Source: Chitinophagaceae bacterium
Lineage (GTDB): Bacteria > Bacteroidota > Bacteroidia > Chitinophagales > Chitinophagaceae
Assembly (NCBI GenBank): GCA_016786745.1
Contig: JAEUVS010000163.1
Span: 1-32,045 of the forward strand
DNA length: 32,045 bases
Reading direction: 5' to 3'
Positions within the stretch are counted from its first letter, which is position 1, and every line of letters starts with the position of its first letter. Shown in pieces: positions 23,881 through 32,045 of this stretch. Under the pieces are notes generated by a model. That model did no database searches and was not told where the DNA came from. It saw nothing but the letters and a program-made list of their open reading frames with translations. Made by a program: the position numbers and the translations under genes.

Positions 23881-23977
23881 TGGAATTTTTTCATATTTTA
23901 AGTTTTATTAAATTTCTTCGGGGTTTTAAGATATTTAGTTGGCAGCCGTTCCCGACTGATTTTTCAAACCTGAACAG

Positions 23978-24634
23978 ATGATGCAGTTCGACGCAATTCT
24001 ATTTGATATGGATGGTGTGCTCATCGATTCCGAGCCGGTTCACAATGCGAAATGGTGCGAGGTATTGAAAGATCACGATATTGACATCGATGAAAGTTCG
24101 TTTCTTCGGTTCATCGGCGTTCCCGATAAAGAAATTGCATTGGAATTCGTGTCGAGGTACGGCCTGGCAAAACAGCCTGAAGAACTGATAGGTATTAAGC
24201 AGGCGAAATACAAAGATTTCCTGGAATCAGGAATTCACCCCATTCCCGTATTGACCGCCGCGTTAAAGTCGTTGAATAACTACAAGATCGGTCTTGTTAC
24301 CGCGAGTTGCAAAGCCGACGCAGAGATGGTGAGTGGCCGGTTAGATATCGGGTCGCTGCTCGATGTTATTGTTGGAGGAGATGAAATAGTGAACAACAAA
24401 CCTCACCCGGATATCTATCTAAAGGCAACAGTGAAGTTGAATGTCGCGCCCGATCGCTGTATTGCAGTAGAAGATTCTCATTCAGGAATTCTTGCTGCAA
24501 AAAGAGCTGGCATGTACGTGGTGGCCGTAACAAATGCATTGCATCACCCGGGCCTGGCCGAGGCTGATTTTGTATGCGACAATACCCTTCAGGCCATTGA
24601 ACACATCAAAACAATCGCTGAATGTTTTAAATGA
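23978..24634 (+). CDS. HAD-IA family hydrolase, beta-phosphoglucomutase-like
   Basis: 218 residues. FDMDGVLIDSEP holds the nucleophile Asp10 and acid/base Asp12 (counting from the first of two tandem ATGs; the second at 23981 is equally possible). A helical cap domain follows (WCEVLKDHDIDIDESSFLR), then motif II LVTASC, motif III lysine in VNNKPHPDIY and motif IV VEDSHSGILAA. The cap size and DGVLIDSEP wording match the phosphoglucomutase/phosphatase branch that acts on sugar phosphates; mutase versus phosphatase cannot be decided by eye. It lies 35 bp upstream of the 1045-residue dehydrogenase on the same strand and may be co-transcribed, fitting sugar metabolism. Confidence 0.9.
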   Translation: MMQFDAILFDMDGVLIDSEPVHNAKWCEVLKDHDIDIDESSFLRFIGVPDKEIALEFVSRYGLAKQPEELIGIKQAKYKDFLESGIHPIPVLTAALKSLNNYKIGLVTASCKADAEMVSGRLDIGSLLDVIVGGDEIVNNKPHPDIYLKATVKLNVAPDRCIAVEDSHSGILAAKRAGMYVVAVTNALHHPGLAEADFVCDNTLQAIEHIKTIAECFK

Positions 24635-24669
24635 TATTGTAAAAAACGTTACTTTAATTCAACCAAAAC

Positions 24670-27600
24670 ATGCGAACCAGTATCATTCTTCTGCTCGTTC
24701 TTGCCATTGCTGCTGTCATATTTCTTTTTATTGCAAATCCATTTAAAAAAGAAATTCCTGGTTACGGAACCAGGATAATGACGCCGGAGGAACAACTTGC
24801 CGGCTTCACTTTGCCAGAAGGCTTTACCATAGAACTCGTTGCGAGTGAAAAAGATGGAATAATCAATCCAATCGATCTGACATTCGACGATGCAGGAAGA
24901 CTTTGGACGCAGACCGCCCGCATGTATCCGCTGGACCCGATTTCAGATATCCAATGGGAAGATCTGCTGGCGCTGATGGAGAACCAGGAAATGCAGAAGA
25001 ACCATCCCAACTTTAAACGTATACTCGACCTGTACCAGGGTAAAACCCATGGCACTGATAAAATTCTTGTAATCTCGGATCTGTACGGCGATACTCCTGC
25101 TAAAACCACCGTGTGGGCAGATAGCCTTACCATACCCATGAGCATCCTGCCATATAAAAATGGCGCTTATGTGGCACAGGGTTCCGAACTTTTTTTCCTC
25201 GATGATAAAGATAAAAGCGGTAGGGCCGACCAACGCATTCCGTTGATTACCGGCTTTGGTTTTACCGACAGCCATACGATGCCGCATGTACTTGTAAGGG
25301 CGCCAGGTGGATGGATCTATTTCAGCCAGGGATGCCTTAACAAGGGAGAGGTGACGTCATTAACCAGTGGCAACAAGCTGCCCGTTAATTACAGCAAGAT
25401 CGTTCGCTTTTCATTGGATGCAAAGAAGATGGAACTCGTCACATCCGGTCAAAATAATATCTGGGGCTTTCAGCTTCGCGATAATGGGCAATGGTACGGA
25501 ACGGAAGCAAATGACCTGGGTTATTCGGTGATACCCATGGAAGATGGAACCGGTTTTCCCGGAGTGGGCGGCGACCAGCTGCGCGACTATCAGCCATTGA
25601 TGCCCGAACTTCATAAATTTCGGGTAGGCGGCACCGGTATATCCGGACTCGCCTTCGCAGATGATGCCGAAGGAAGTTTCCCGCCGGAATGGAAAGACGT
25701 TGCTATCCTGGCCAATCCCATAACCAGCACAATCAACACAGTGAAAATTGTGCGCAACCCCGATGGTTCGGTAAGCGCCGAACATCTTCCCGACCTGCTC
25801 ACTTCCAAAGACACTTATTTTCGTCCTGTCAATATGGAGTTCGGGCCCGATGGATGCCTGTATATTGCAGACTGGTATAACAAGATCATTTCACACAATG
25901 AAGTTCCCACTTCCGATCCGACGCGCGATAAATCACACGGCCGCATCTGGCGTATACGTCATGTAAACCAAAAGCCACGGGCTGTTCCTGATTTTAATGT
26001 AATGCCGGTAGAAGAGCTTGTGGATCATTTAAAATCACCCTCACTGTGGGCAAAACGCTCGGCCTGGCACCAGATTGTTGACCGTCCCACCGCTGAAACA
26101 AAAGATTTAATTCCGCAACTGGTTGCGCTCGCGGCAGACAAATCGCAGGATGAAATAAGCCGTATTCATGCGCTGTGGTGTTTGGAGGGCCTTGCACACT
26201 ACGATGACAAACTGATGGGTGACCTTGTTAAAGATCCCGCGGACAACCTGCGTAGGGAAGCGATTCGTTCACTTGCAGCTTTCTCACTGGAACCGGAAAC
26301 AGTGGCCGCGCTTGTAAAAGATCCGTCTGAAGATGCGAACCCTATGGTAAGGTCGCAGGTACTGCGCACTCTTACGGATCTCGGAAAGGCTGATAGTGCC
26401 ACCATCGCTATCCTTCTTCGTGCATGCAAGCCCGAGTTGCCTGGCAATACGATGGGAGGCGCCTATGAAAGAAAGTTCGAACGGTATCTTGCTTTGAAAG
26501 CACTTGAAAAGTATCAACCAGGGTTGAACTCTTTCATCAACTCCGAAAAAGTTTCGGGTATCCCGGTGGCCAATCAATTGTGGGCGATACAGGCGCTGCC
26601 AGCCCGGCAGAAGGAGCAGGTGTTTCTGCGCCTTTGGCCAAAGGCACAAATGACTGAGCTCGATGAACCCAATTTTATTTTGATCTCACGGATGTTGACA
26701 AATCCGGCAGTGTACGCAATGGTTAAGCCCACATTCGAAAACCCGGCACACACTGTTAAATACCTCAATATTGCATTGGCGAATCAGCAGAAAATACAGT
26801 CGCGCGAATTGTCGCACATGTTTGGCGAACCTGTAAAAAACTTACTTGGCCACGGATCAGATGTAAACCGGCGAATCGCGCTCGATGCCATCTCGCGACT
26901 TAAAATTAATGTATCAAACGAGCTGGTTGCTTCTCAAATTAGCGGTCAGGCTTCTGAGCAAACTGTTAGCCTGGCCCTGAAAGCGCTCGAAAACGATCTG
27001 AAACACAATTCCGCCACTTTCAGCAGGGTTGCAACGAACGATAACATGGCGGTCGCGCCACGAATTGCCGCGATGCATGCCCTTTGCAAAAGCGATTCGA
27101 AGACAGCGTTGCAGATACTGCAGGATTGTTTGCCGAAATTCAACGCTGAACAAAAGACAATGCTAACGTCAACTTTAGCTACTTCACGACCGGGTGTAGA
27201 CGCATTAAAGAAAATGTACGGTATGAGGCTTATTGGTAGCGAGGCGTTCGATCTTTCCAGCGCGGAACTTGTTTTAAAAGCAAACCCCGACGATGCGTTG
27301 GGTAAAGAAATAATTAAAGCTGTGAACGACAAACTGGCGAAAGAAAAGGAACTATTCGCTTCCAGGCTGTCCAGGTATGTTGCAATAGCTGAAAAGAAAA
27401 ATGGGGATGCGCAGAAGGGCGAAATGCTTTTTCAAACATGCCTGATGTGTCATAGGGTAGGGAGTAAGGGACAAAATATAGCGCCGGCGCTTGATGGATC
27501 GGCGAACCGCGATAATGCAGCGTTGCTTACTGCTCTCCTTGATCCGGATGCTGCTATGGAAGAGGGTTTTACGCTTTTCCGGGTTACGAAAAAAGATTAC

Positions 27601-27807
27601 ACTACTGTCGAGGGGTACCTGAGTGAGAAAGATGACAAGGGAACAACTATTGCCGTTATGGGAGGAAACAAAATTTTTACTCCTATTGAAGATATAAAGC
27701 AACAAAGTTTTGTGTGGGGCCGGTCGTTTATGCCGAAGGGGTTGATTGCTAATTATAGTGATGAGCAGGTTGCCGATCTTCTTGCATACATCCGGACTTT
27801 AAAATAA
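24670..27807 (+). CDS. Large PVC-type dehydrogenase with HEAT repeats and C-terminal cytochrome c
   Basis: 1045 residues. A single N-terminal transmembrane helix (ILLLVLAIAAVIFLFIA) anchors the protein to the membrane. The dehydrogenase propeller covers about 35-430 (LPEGFTIELVASEKDG, FTDSHTMPHVLVRAPGG, FRPVNMEFGPDGCLYIADW). A long HEAT-like alpha-solenoid covers about 440-900, much longer than in the 754-residue paralogue. The C-terminal cytochrome domain has CLMCH (924-928) followed by GQNIAPALDG and a probable axial Met in RSFMPKGL. The calcium-type loop is degenerate here (DDKDKSGRADQ). Haem-linked oxidation of a sugar-like substrate is inferred. It is followed by a 281-bp gap and then the DUF1080/cupredoxin pair. 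Confidence 0.88.
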   Translation: MRTSIILLLVLAIAAVIFLFIANPFKKEIPGYGTRIMTPEEQLAGFTLPEGFTIELVASEKDGIINPIDLTFDDAGRLWTQTARMYPLDPISDIQWEDLLALMENQEMQKNHPNFKRILDLYQGKTHGTDKILVISDLYGDTPAKTTVWADSLTIPMSILPYKNGAYVAQGSELFFLDDKDKSGRADQRIPLITGFGFTDSHTMPHVLVRAPGGWIYFSQGCLNKGEVTSLTSGNKLPVNYSKIVRFSLDAKKMELVTSGQNNIWGFQLRDNGQWYGTEANDLGYSVIPMEDGTGFPGVGGDQLRDYQPLMPELHKFRVGGTGISGLAFADDAEGSFPPEWKDVAILANPITSTINTVKIVRNPDGSVSAEHLPDLLTSKDTYFRPVNMEFGPDGCLYIADWYNKIISHNEVPTSDPTRDKSHGRIWRIRHVNQKPRAVPDFNVMPVEELVDHLKSPSLWAKRSAWHQIVDRPTAETKDLIPQLVALAADKSQDEISRIHALWCLEGLAHYDDKLMGDLVKDPADNLRREAIRSLAAFSLEPETVAALVKDPSEDANPMVRSQVLRTLTDLGKADSATIAILLRACKPELPGNTMGGAYERKFERYLALKALEKYQPGLNSFINSEKVSGIPVANQLWAIQALPARQKEQVFLRLWPKAQMTELDEPNFILISRMLTNPAVYAMVKPTFENPAHTVKYLNIALANQQKIQSRELSHMFGEPVKNLLGHGSDVNRRIALDAISRLKINVSNELVASQISGQASEQTVSLALKALENDLKHNSATFSRVATNDNMAVAPRIAAMHALCKSDSKTALQILQDCLPKFNAEQKTMLTSTLATSRPGVDALKKMYGMRLIGSEAFDLSSAELVLKANPDDALGKEIIKAVNDKLAKEKELFASRLSRYVAIAEKKNGDAQKGEMLFQTCLMCHRVGSKGQNIAPALDGSANRDNAALLTALLDPDAAMEEGFTLFRVTKKDYTTVEGYLSEKDDKGTTIAVMGGNKIFTPIEDIKQQSFVWGRSFMPKGLIANYSDEQVADLLAYIRTLK

Positions 27808-28053
27808 ACAGTTGCAGGAACTACCCGGAAACTGTGATCTGATTTCATACCTGTGGTATTGTGTTGAAGAAGGAATAATCATACCACTTGCGGCTACTTC
27901 GGAAAATAATTTTTCATTTCATTATCCCGATATCATAGTTACCGGTTCTTTAGGTAAAAAGCCGCGTTCTTTTTATCATTTCCTCACCCATGAAAAATTT
28001 TAAAGTAAACCTTCAAATTATAAAAAATCTAAATTTTTTCCTTTTTTCAAACA

Positions 28054-28081
28054 GTTGTCTAATTTAACTCTGGTATATTTA
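28054..28081 (+). promoter_or_regulatory. Possible promoter of the DUF1080 operon
   Basis: GTTG (28054-28057) and TATATTTA (28074-28081) resemble the -33 TTTG and -7 TAnnTTTG boxes with a 16-base gap and one mismatch in each. It would start transcription only a few bases before the ATG at 28089, that is, an almost leaderless mRNA. Confidence 0.25.
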
Positions 28082-28088
28082 TAGTCTT

Positions 28089-28709
28089 ATGACGAGAATC
28101 TTTATCGTACTGCTGTGTTGCGGGGTTAACGCTTTTTCGCAGGAAACCGTCAAATTATTTGACGGAAAAACATTCAACGGGTGGGAAGGCGACACCGTTA
28201 AAACATGGCGTATCAGCAACGGTTTGCTGATTGGTGGCTCACTAACAGAAGTAGTGCCTCATAACGAATTTATCAGCACAACAAAAACCTATAAAAATTA
28301 TATTCTCCGGCTAAAATTCAAACTGTCGGGTACCGAAGGATTTATCAATACGGGCGTACAGTTTCACAGCCAGCGCATCGCAGACCCTCCTTTTGAAATG
28401 ACGGGCTACCAGGCCGATCTTGGAGATGGGTTCTGGGCATGCCTGTACGACGAATCGCGCCGCGACAAAATTCTCGCGCACGCCGATACGAACCTCGTAA
28501 AACAGGTCCTCCGCAAAGGCGACTGGAACGACTATGAGGTACATAGCGAAAATGGTCGAATCCGGATCAAACTAAATGGTAAACAAACTGTAGACTATAC
28601 AGAACCCGACGCGAGTATTCCGCAATCGGGCCACATCGCATTTCAAATTCACGGCGGTGGCAAGGCCGAAGTATCGTATACAGATGTATATCTTACCTTG
28701 CTGCCTTGA
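28089..28709 (+). CDS. DUF1080 (3-keto-disaccharide hydrolase-like) exported protein
   Basis: 206 residues with a signal peptide (TRIFIVLLCCGVNAFSQ). The single domain is a concanavalin-like jelly roll of the DUF1080 family: VKLFDGKTFNGWEG at the start, YKNYILRLKFKLS, GFINTGVQFHSQR, GDWNDYEVHSENGRIRIKLNG and SGHIAFQIHGGG at the end. Characterised relatives cleave 3-keto-glycosides, releasing the aglycone or sugar by elimination. It occurs with the cupredoxin-dehydrogenase, whose start overlaps or closely follows its stop, so the two are in one operon and plausibly act on the same keto-sugar substrate. Confidence 0.9.
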   Translation: MTRIFIVLLCCGVNAFSQETVKLFDGKTFNGWEGDTVKTWRISNGLLIGGSLTEVVPHNEFISTTKTYKNYILRLKFKLSGTEGFINTGVQFHSQRIADPPFEMTGYQADLGDGFWACLYDESRRDKILAHADTNLVKQVLRKGDWNDYEVHSENGRIRIKLNGKQTVDYTEPDASIPQSGHIAFQIHGGGKAEVSYTDVYLTLLP

Positions 28710-28744
28710 AAAAAACGAACACCCACACTGTTATCGACTTCCTT

Positions 28745-31582
28745 ATGATTAAGTTTCTTTTCTTTTTTCTAAGCATTTCTTTATGCTTTAACGTTTCTGC
28801 ACAACAAAAACCTGTTGCCAGCAAAACAAACATCGACCGTACCTATGTACTCGAAGCAACCATGCTGGGCTATATCGCAAAAGATGGTACCCGTAATCCT
28901 GTATTGAAAGCAAGAAAGGGCGAACGCGTTCGTATTACCATCGTGAATGGCGAGCTGATGACCCACGATATTTCGCTCGAAAAAATGAAGATTAAGAGTA
29001 ATGTGCTCGTAGAAAAAGGTTCCAAAGCATCCATCGTGTTTGTTGCTAAAGAGAGCGATACCTATTTCTGCACCATCCCCGGTCACAGGCAGGCAGGAAT
29101 GGTTGGCAAATTTGAGGTGACGGATAAAATTGATGTGCCTGTTGTTGTTTCAAAAGGAACCTTGCCTGTAAAAAACGGTAAGCCCTTAAACCTCAATTTC
29201 GAGACCGGTACTTTGAAAGACTGGACGGCAGAAGGCGACGCGTTTACAAACGGATTGATTTCCCAGGACCCTTCACCAAAACATGAGAAAGATGCGCGCA
29301 TCAGGAAAGAAGGAAAATTCTTCGTGTCCAGCGGTGGAAATAAAGAACACCAGAAAACAGGTAAACTCACATCTGTACCGTTCACTGTTACAAGGCCCTG
29401 GGCTTCCTTCAAAGTGTCCGGCGGCGCTTTACAGGATACAAGGGTCGAACTGGTGAATGCAGCCGACGACAGTGTGTTCTTCCAGATACCCGGTACTGGC
29501 CGCGCGACATTGCGCCCCGTGGTGGTGGATCTCAGGAAACATCTTAACAAAGAAATTTATATCAGGCTTATAGATAACGAAACCGGCATATCGCCGATTC
29601 CTTATATCGGCCCCGACATATGGGCGCATCTCAACTTCGACGATTTTGAATTTTATACCAAACGACCTGTTTTTTCAAACGAACTCAAACCGAGTGATGT
29701 CATTGTTTTACCCCCACTCGACGTTACCCAATATGCTGGTCTCTCGGGAGAAAAAGCGGCGCAGGCGATGACCCTGCCGCAGGGATTTTCAGTTACGTTG
29801 GCTGCTGCTGAACCTGAAATTCTTAAGCCAATTGCATTTACAATCGATTGGAAGGGCAGGCTGTGGGTAGTTGAATCGCATGTGTATCCTGTGCGTGCGC
29901 CTGAAGGCCAGGGCAAGGATCGCATTTATATTTTCGAAGACACTAATGGTGATGGCAAGCTCGACAGTAAAAAAGTTTTCATGGATACGCTCAACCTTGT
30001 AAGCGGTATCGAAGTGGGCATGGGCGGCGTATGGGTTGGTGCGGCTCCTTATCTTCTGTTTATTCCTATTGATGAATCGGGCGATAAACCTGCAGGTCCT
30101 GCGCAAGTAATTCTCGATGGATGGGGATACCATGACACCCATGAAACATTGAATAATCTCCATTGGGGTCCCGACGGATGGTTATACGGCACTCATGGCG
30201 TGTTCACGCATTCAAAAGTCGGAAGGCCGGGTACACCTGAAAAGGAACGTGTAACTGTAGACGCGGGTGTGTGGCGTGTGCATCCCGTCACCAAAAAATT
30301 CGAGCTTTTCGCAGAAGGCACAAGTAATCCATGGGGTATAGACTTTAACGATTATGGTCATGCGTTCATTACCGCATGTGTTGTGCCACACTTATATCAC
30401 ATGATACAGGGTGGAAGATATATCCGGCAGGATGGTCCTCATGTGTATCCGTATACCTACGATGATATTCAGCAAACCGCTGACCACGTACACTGGATTG
30501 GCAACCGCGGACCGCATGCGGGCAATTTCAGGTCGGCAAGCAAAGGCGGAGGTCATGCGCATGCAGGAGCCATGATTTATCTCGGCGGCGATAACTGGCC
30601 GGCTGAATACCGCAACGATATATTCATGAACAGCATTCATGGAAGCCGTGTTAACATAGATCATCTTGTAAGAAAAGGATCGGGTTATGTAGGAAATCAT
30701 GGGAACGACTTTTTACTTACGAACGATTCATGGTCGCAGTGGTTGAATTTCCGCTACGATCCATCAGGTTCTGTGTTTGCGATTGACTGGTATGATAAAA
30801 ATCAGTGTCATAGTCCAAATCCCGACGTACATGATAAAACGCTCGGACGAATATTTAAGATCAGCCATGAAAAAGATAAATGGGTCCAGGTGGACCTTTC
30901 AAAGGCCACAGACATGGAATTGGTGCAGAACCAGCTTAACCGGAATGATTGGTACGTGCGCCAGTCGCGGATCATTTTACAGCAGCGCGGTGGAAGTGAG
31001 CAGGTGCACCAGGGGCTGAAAAAGATATTAAATGAAAATCCTGATGTAACGCGTAAGCTTAGAGCGTTGTGGGCGTTGCGGGCTACGAAAGGCCTGTCTG
31101 AAAGTGATCTTCTCGGGTTGCTGAATCATGAAAGTGAACATCTGCGCAGCTGGGCGATCCAGTTGCTTGCCGAGGAGAAAAATCCGTCGGATGCTGCCAT
31201 CAGTAAATTCGTTGAAATGGCTAAATCGGATACTTCTGCGCTGGTGCGGCTTTACATTGCTTCAGCGGCTCAACGTACCCCCGAAGAAAAACGCTGGGAA
31301 ATAGTGGATGCACTGTATCAGCGTGCCGAAGATAAAGATGATCACAACATGCCATTGATGGTATGGTATGCCTTTGCGCCGCTGGTTGAAAAAGATTTGA
31401 ACCGTGCGGCAGAAATTGCGCTGCGTGCGAAATTGCCCAATGCGATGAAGTATACGGTTCGCCGTATCGGTGAGATAAAAACGCCGGAATCTAAAAAGAT
31501 CCTGGACGATTTGAAGAAAAAAGCGAGCATCGCGCCAGCTAACCAGGATGAGGAAATGCATAAAAGCCACGCATCAAAATAA
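28745..31582 (+). CDS. Cupredoxin-fused PVC-type dehydrogenase
   Basis: 945 residues. The frame opens at a TTG (28706) overlapping the previous stop, but ATG 28745 gives MIKFLFFFLSISLCFNVSAQ, a good signal peptide, and is preferred. Residues about 30-125 are a plastocyanin/azurin-like domain with type 1 copper ligands: His74 (THDI), Cys109, His114 and Met119 in FCTIPGHRQAGMVG. A jelly-roll domain follows (NLNFETGTLKDWTAEG to WAHLNFDDFEFY). The dehydrogenase propeller (LPQGFSVTLAAAEPE, calcium-type loop DTNGDGKLD, FAIDWYDKNQCHSPNPD) and HEAT-like repeats complete it. There is no CxxCH. Electrons therefore would leave through copper rather than haem, unlike the two paralogues. This role is inferred. 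Confidence 0.9.
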   Translation: MIKFLFFFLSISLCFNVSAQQKPVASKTNIDRTYVLEATMLGYIAKDGTRNPVLKARKGERVRITIVNGELMTHDISLEKMKIKSNVLVEKGSKASIVFVAKESDTYFCTIPGHRQAGMVGKFEVTDKIDVPVVVSKGTLPVKNGKPLNLNFETGTLKDWTAEGDAFTNGLISQDPSPKHEKDARIRKEGKFFVSSGGNKEHQKTGKLTSVPFTVTRPWASFKVSGGALQDTRVELVNAADDSVFFQIPGTGRATLRPVVVDLRKHLNKEIYIRLIDNETGISPIPYIGPDIWAHLNFDDFEFYTKRPVFSNELKPSDVIVLPPLDVTQYAGLSGEKAAQAMTLPQGFSVTLAAAEPEILKPIAFTIDWKGRLWVVESHVYPVRAPEGQGKDRIYIFEDTNGDGKLDSKKVFMDTLNLVSGIEVGMGGVWVGAAPYLLFIPIDESGDKPAGPAQVILDGWGYHDTHETLNNLHWGPDGWLYGTHGVFTHSKVGRPGTPEKERVTVDAGVWRVHPVTKKFELFAEGTSNPWGIDFNDYGHAFITACVVPHLYHMIQGGRYIRQDGPHVYPYTYDDIQQTADHVHWIGNRGPHAGNFRSASKGGGHAHAGAMIYLGGDNWPAEYRNDIFMNSIHGSRVNIDHLVRKGSGYVGNHGNDFLLTNDSWSQWLNFRYDPSGSVFAIDWYDKNQCHSPNPDVHDKTLGRIFKISHEKDKWVQVDLSKATDMELVQNQLNRNDWYVRQSRIILQQRGGSEQVHQGLKKILNENPDVTRKLRALWALRATKGLSESDLLGLLNHESEHLRSWAIQLLAEEKNPSDAAISKFVEMAKSDTSALVRLYIASAAQRTPEEKRWEIVDALYQRAEDKDDHNMPLMVWYAFAPLVEKDLNRAAEIALRAKLPNAMKYTVRRIGEIKTPESKKILDDLKKKASIAPANQDEEMHKSHASK

Positions 31583-31664
31583 TTCGGATAGATCACACGG
31601 TTATTTATCCCGTGAATAATAATACATTTATTGCCGACAAAAAGTAAAAACTAACGCTGCCATT

Positions 31665-32045
31665 ATGAGTAAAACAGCAACCCATCAGCATGAAACGCCC
31701 AACAGGCTTTTGTTTTATGCTTGTTTCGTTTCGATGGTTACCACTTCATTTGGTTTTATTACACGGGCGCTCACATTGCCTGAGTGGGGTAGAGAACTAA
31801 ATCTTACAAAAACACAAATCGGTGAAATTGCAGGAGTGGGACTGTGGCCCTTTGCTATCAGCATTGTGCTGTTCAGTCTTATTATCGACAGGGTAGGATA
31901 CAAGAACTCGATGATCTTTGCCTTTGCCTGTCATATTTCGGCGGCTGTGCTCACTTATTTTGCCGACAGCTATTCATTGTTGTATATCGCCACGTTTATC
32001 ATGGCGCTGGGAAATGGTACGGTTGAAGCTGTTACCAACCCGGCT
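31665..32045 (+). CDS. Major facilitator superfamily transporter, N-terminal part (partial)
   Basis: 127 codons from ATG 31665 to the window edge with no stop. After a polar start (MSKTATHQHETPNRLLFYA), helix 1 (CFVSMVTTSFGFITRALTL), helix 2 (IAGVGLWPFAISIVLFSLII), the cytoplasmic loop DRVGYKN, which is MFS motif A in short form, helix 3 (MIFAFACHISAAVLTYFA) and helix 4 (LLYIATFIMALGNGTVEAV) are seen. This is the first third of a typical 12-helix MFS permease. Given its place after the DUF1080 and dehydrogenase genes it probably imports the sugar product. The gap of 82 bp before it contains a weak CACGG/CCGTG hairpin, so co-transcription is possible but not certain. Confidence 0.88.
   Translation, partial: MSKTATHQHETPNRLLFYACFVSMVTTSFGFITRALTLPEWGRELNLTKTQIGEIAGVGLWPFAISIVLFSLIIDRVGYKNSMIFAFACHISAAVLTYFADSYSLLYIATFIMALGNGTVEAVTNPA

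Noticed and set aside
27812..28003. 63-residue open frame after the 1045-residue dehydrogenase
   Set aside because: There is no recognisable family, start context or neighbours in operon; the 281-bp gap is AT-rich and more likely a promoter region.

Overview
The window reads as a chromosomal segment of a member of the Bacteroidota, most likely a Chitinophagaceae-like soil or freshwater species. Supporting signs are a type IX secretion (T9SS) C-terminal sorting domain, Tat-like 'NRRKFL' leaders, a TAnnTTTG-type promoter element before the tRNA, the characteristic RHS core, large 'PVC-type' sugar dehydrogenases, DUF1080 (3-keto-glycoside hydrolase) proteins and abundant interspersed intergenic repeats. 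No plasmid, prophage or IS element is evident. The taxonomic call is inference from gene content.

Layout. 1-69: 3' end of an endonuclease/exonuclease/phosphatase gene. 82-390: a ~23-bp tandem array bounded by inverted ends. 404-5267: FKBP isomerase, EcsC-family protein, NHL/6-bladed propeller protein, DUF421 membrane protein, Gfo/Idh/MocA oxidoreductase and a small lipoprotein. 5495-8280: exported amidohydrolase, Lrp/AsnC regulator, a repeat-rich gap with a terminator, and an NT5C-type nucleotidase. 8328-13130: a dehydrogenase with C-terminal cytochrome c, an FGE-DUF1080 fusion and a convergent diheme cytochrome c. 13434-13652: a tiny lipoprotein. 19019 down to 13747: a tightly packed five-gene minus-strand operon (fibre-like exported protein, T9SS substrate, membrane protein of unknown family, beta-barrel-like protein, HisKA-REC protein without an ATPase domain). 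19213-20985: GH9 cellulase-family enzyme. 21417-23880: small ORF, tRNA-Leu(CAA), four-helix-bundle protein and an orphan RHS C-terminus with a phospholipase-A2-like tip. 23978-32045: HAD phosphatase/mutase, a 1045-residue HEAT/cytochrome dehydrogenase, DUF1080 protein, cupredoxin-dehydrogenase fusion and the start of an MFS transporter.

How the genes may work together. Three large periplasmic dehydrogenases of one family, each with a different redox arrangement (C-terminal cytochrome c twice, N-terminal blue-copper domain once), sit with two DUF1080 proteins, a diheme cytochrome c, a Gfo/Idh/MocA oxidoreductase and an MFS transporter. From what is known of these families this resembles oxidation of glycosides to 3-keto sugars outside the cytoplasm, cleavage by DUF1080 enzymes, and uptake or reduction of the products. 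The substrates and the joint function are inferred. The GH9 enzyme suggests beta-glucan feeding.

The most unusual items are: the five-gene operon ending in a kinase-like protein with no catalytic domain; an intergenic purine/pyrimidine repeat whose 28-bp arm is found exactly inside the coding linker of the FGE-DUF1080 fusion; a structured intergenic element (AGAA-loop hairpin followed by TATCCTATGAAA) present three times; and the orphan RHS toxin tip with no visible immunity gene.
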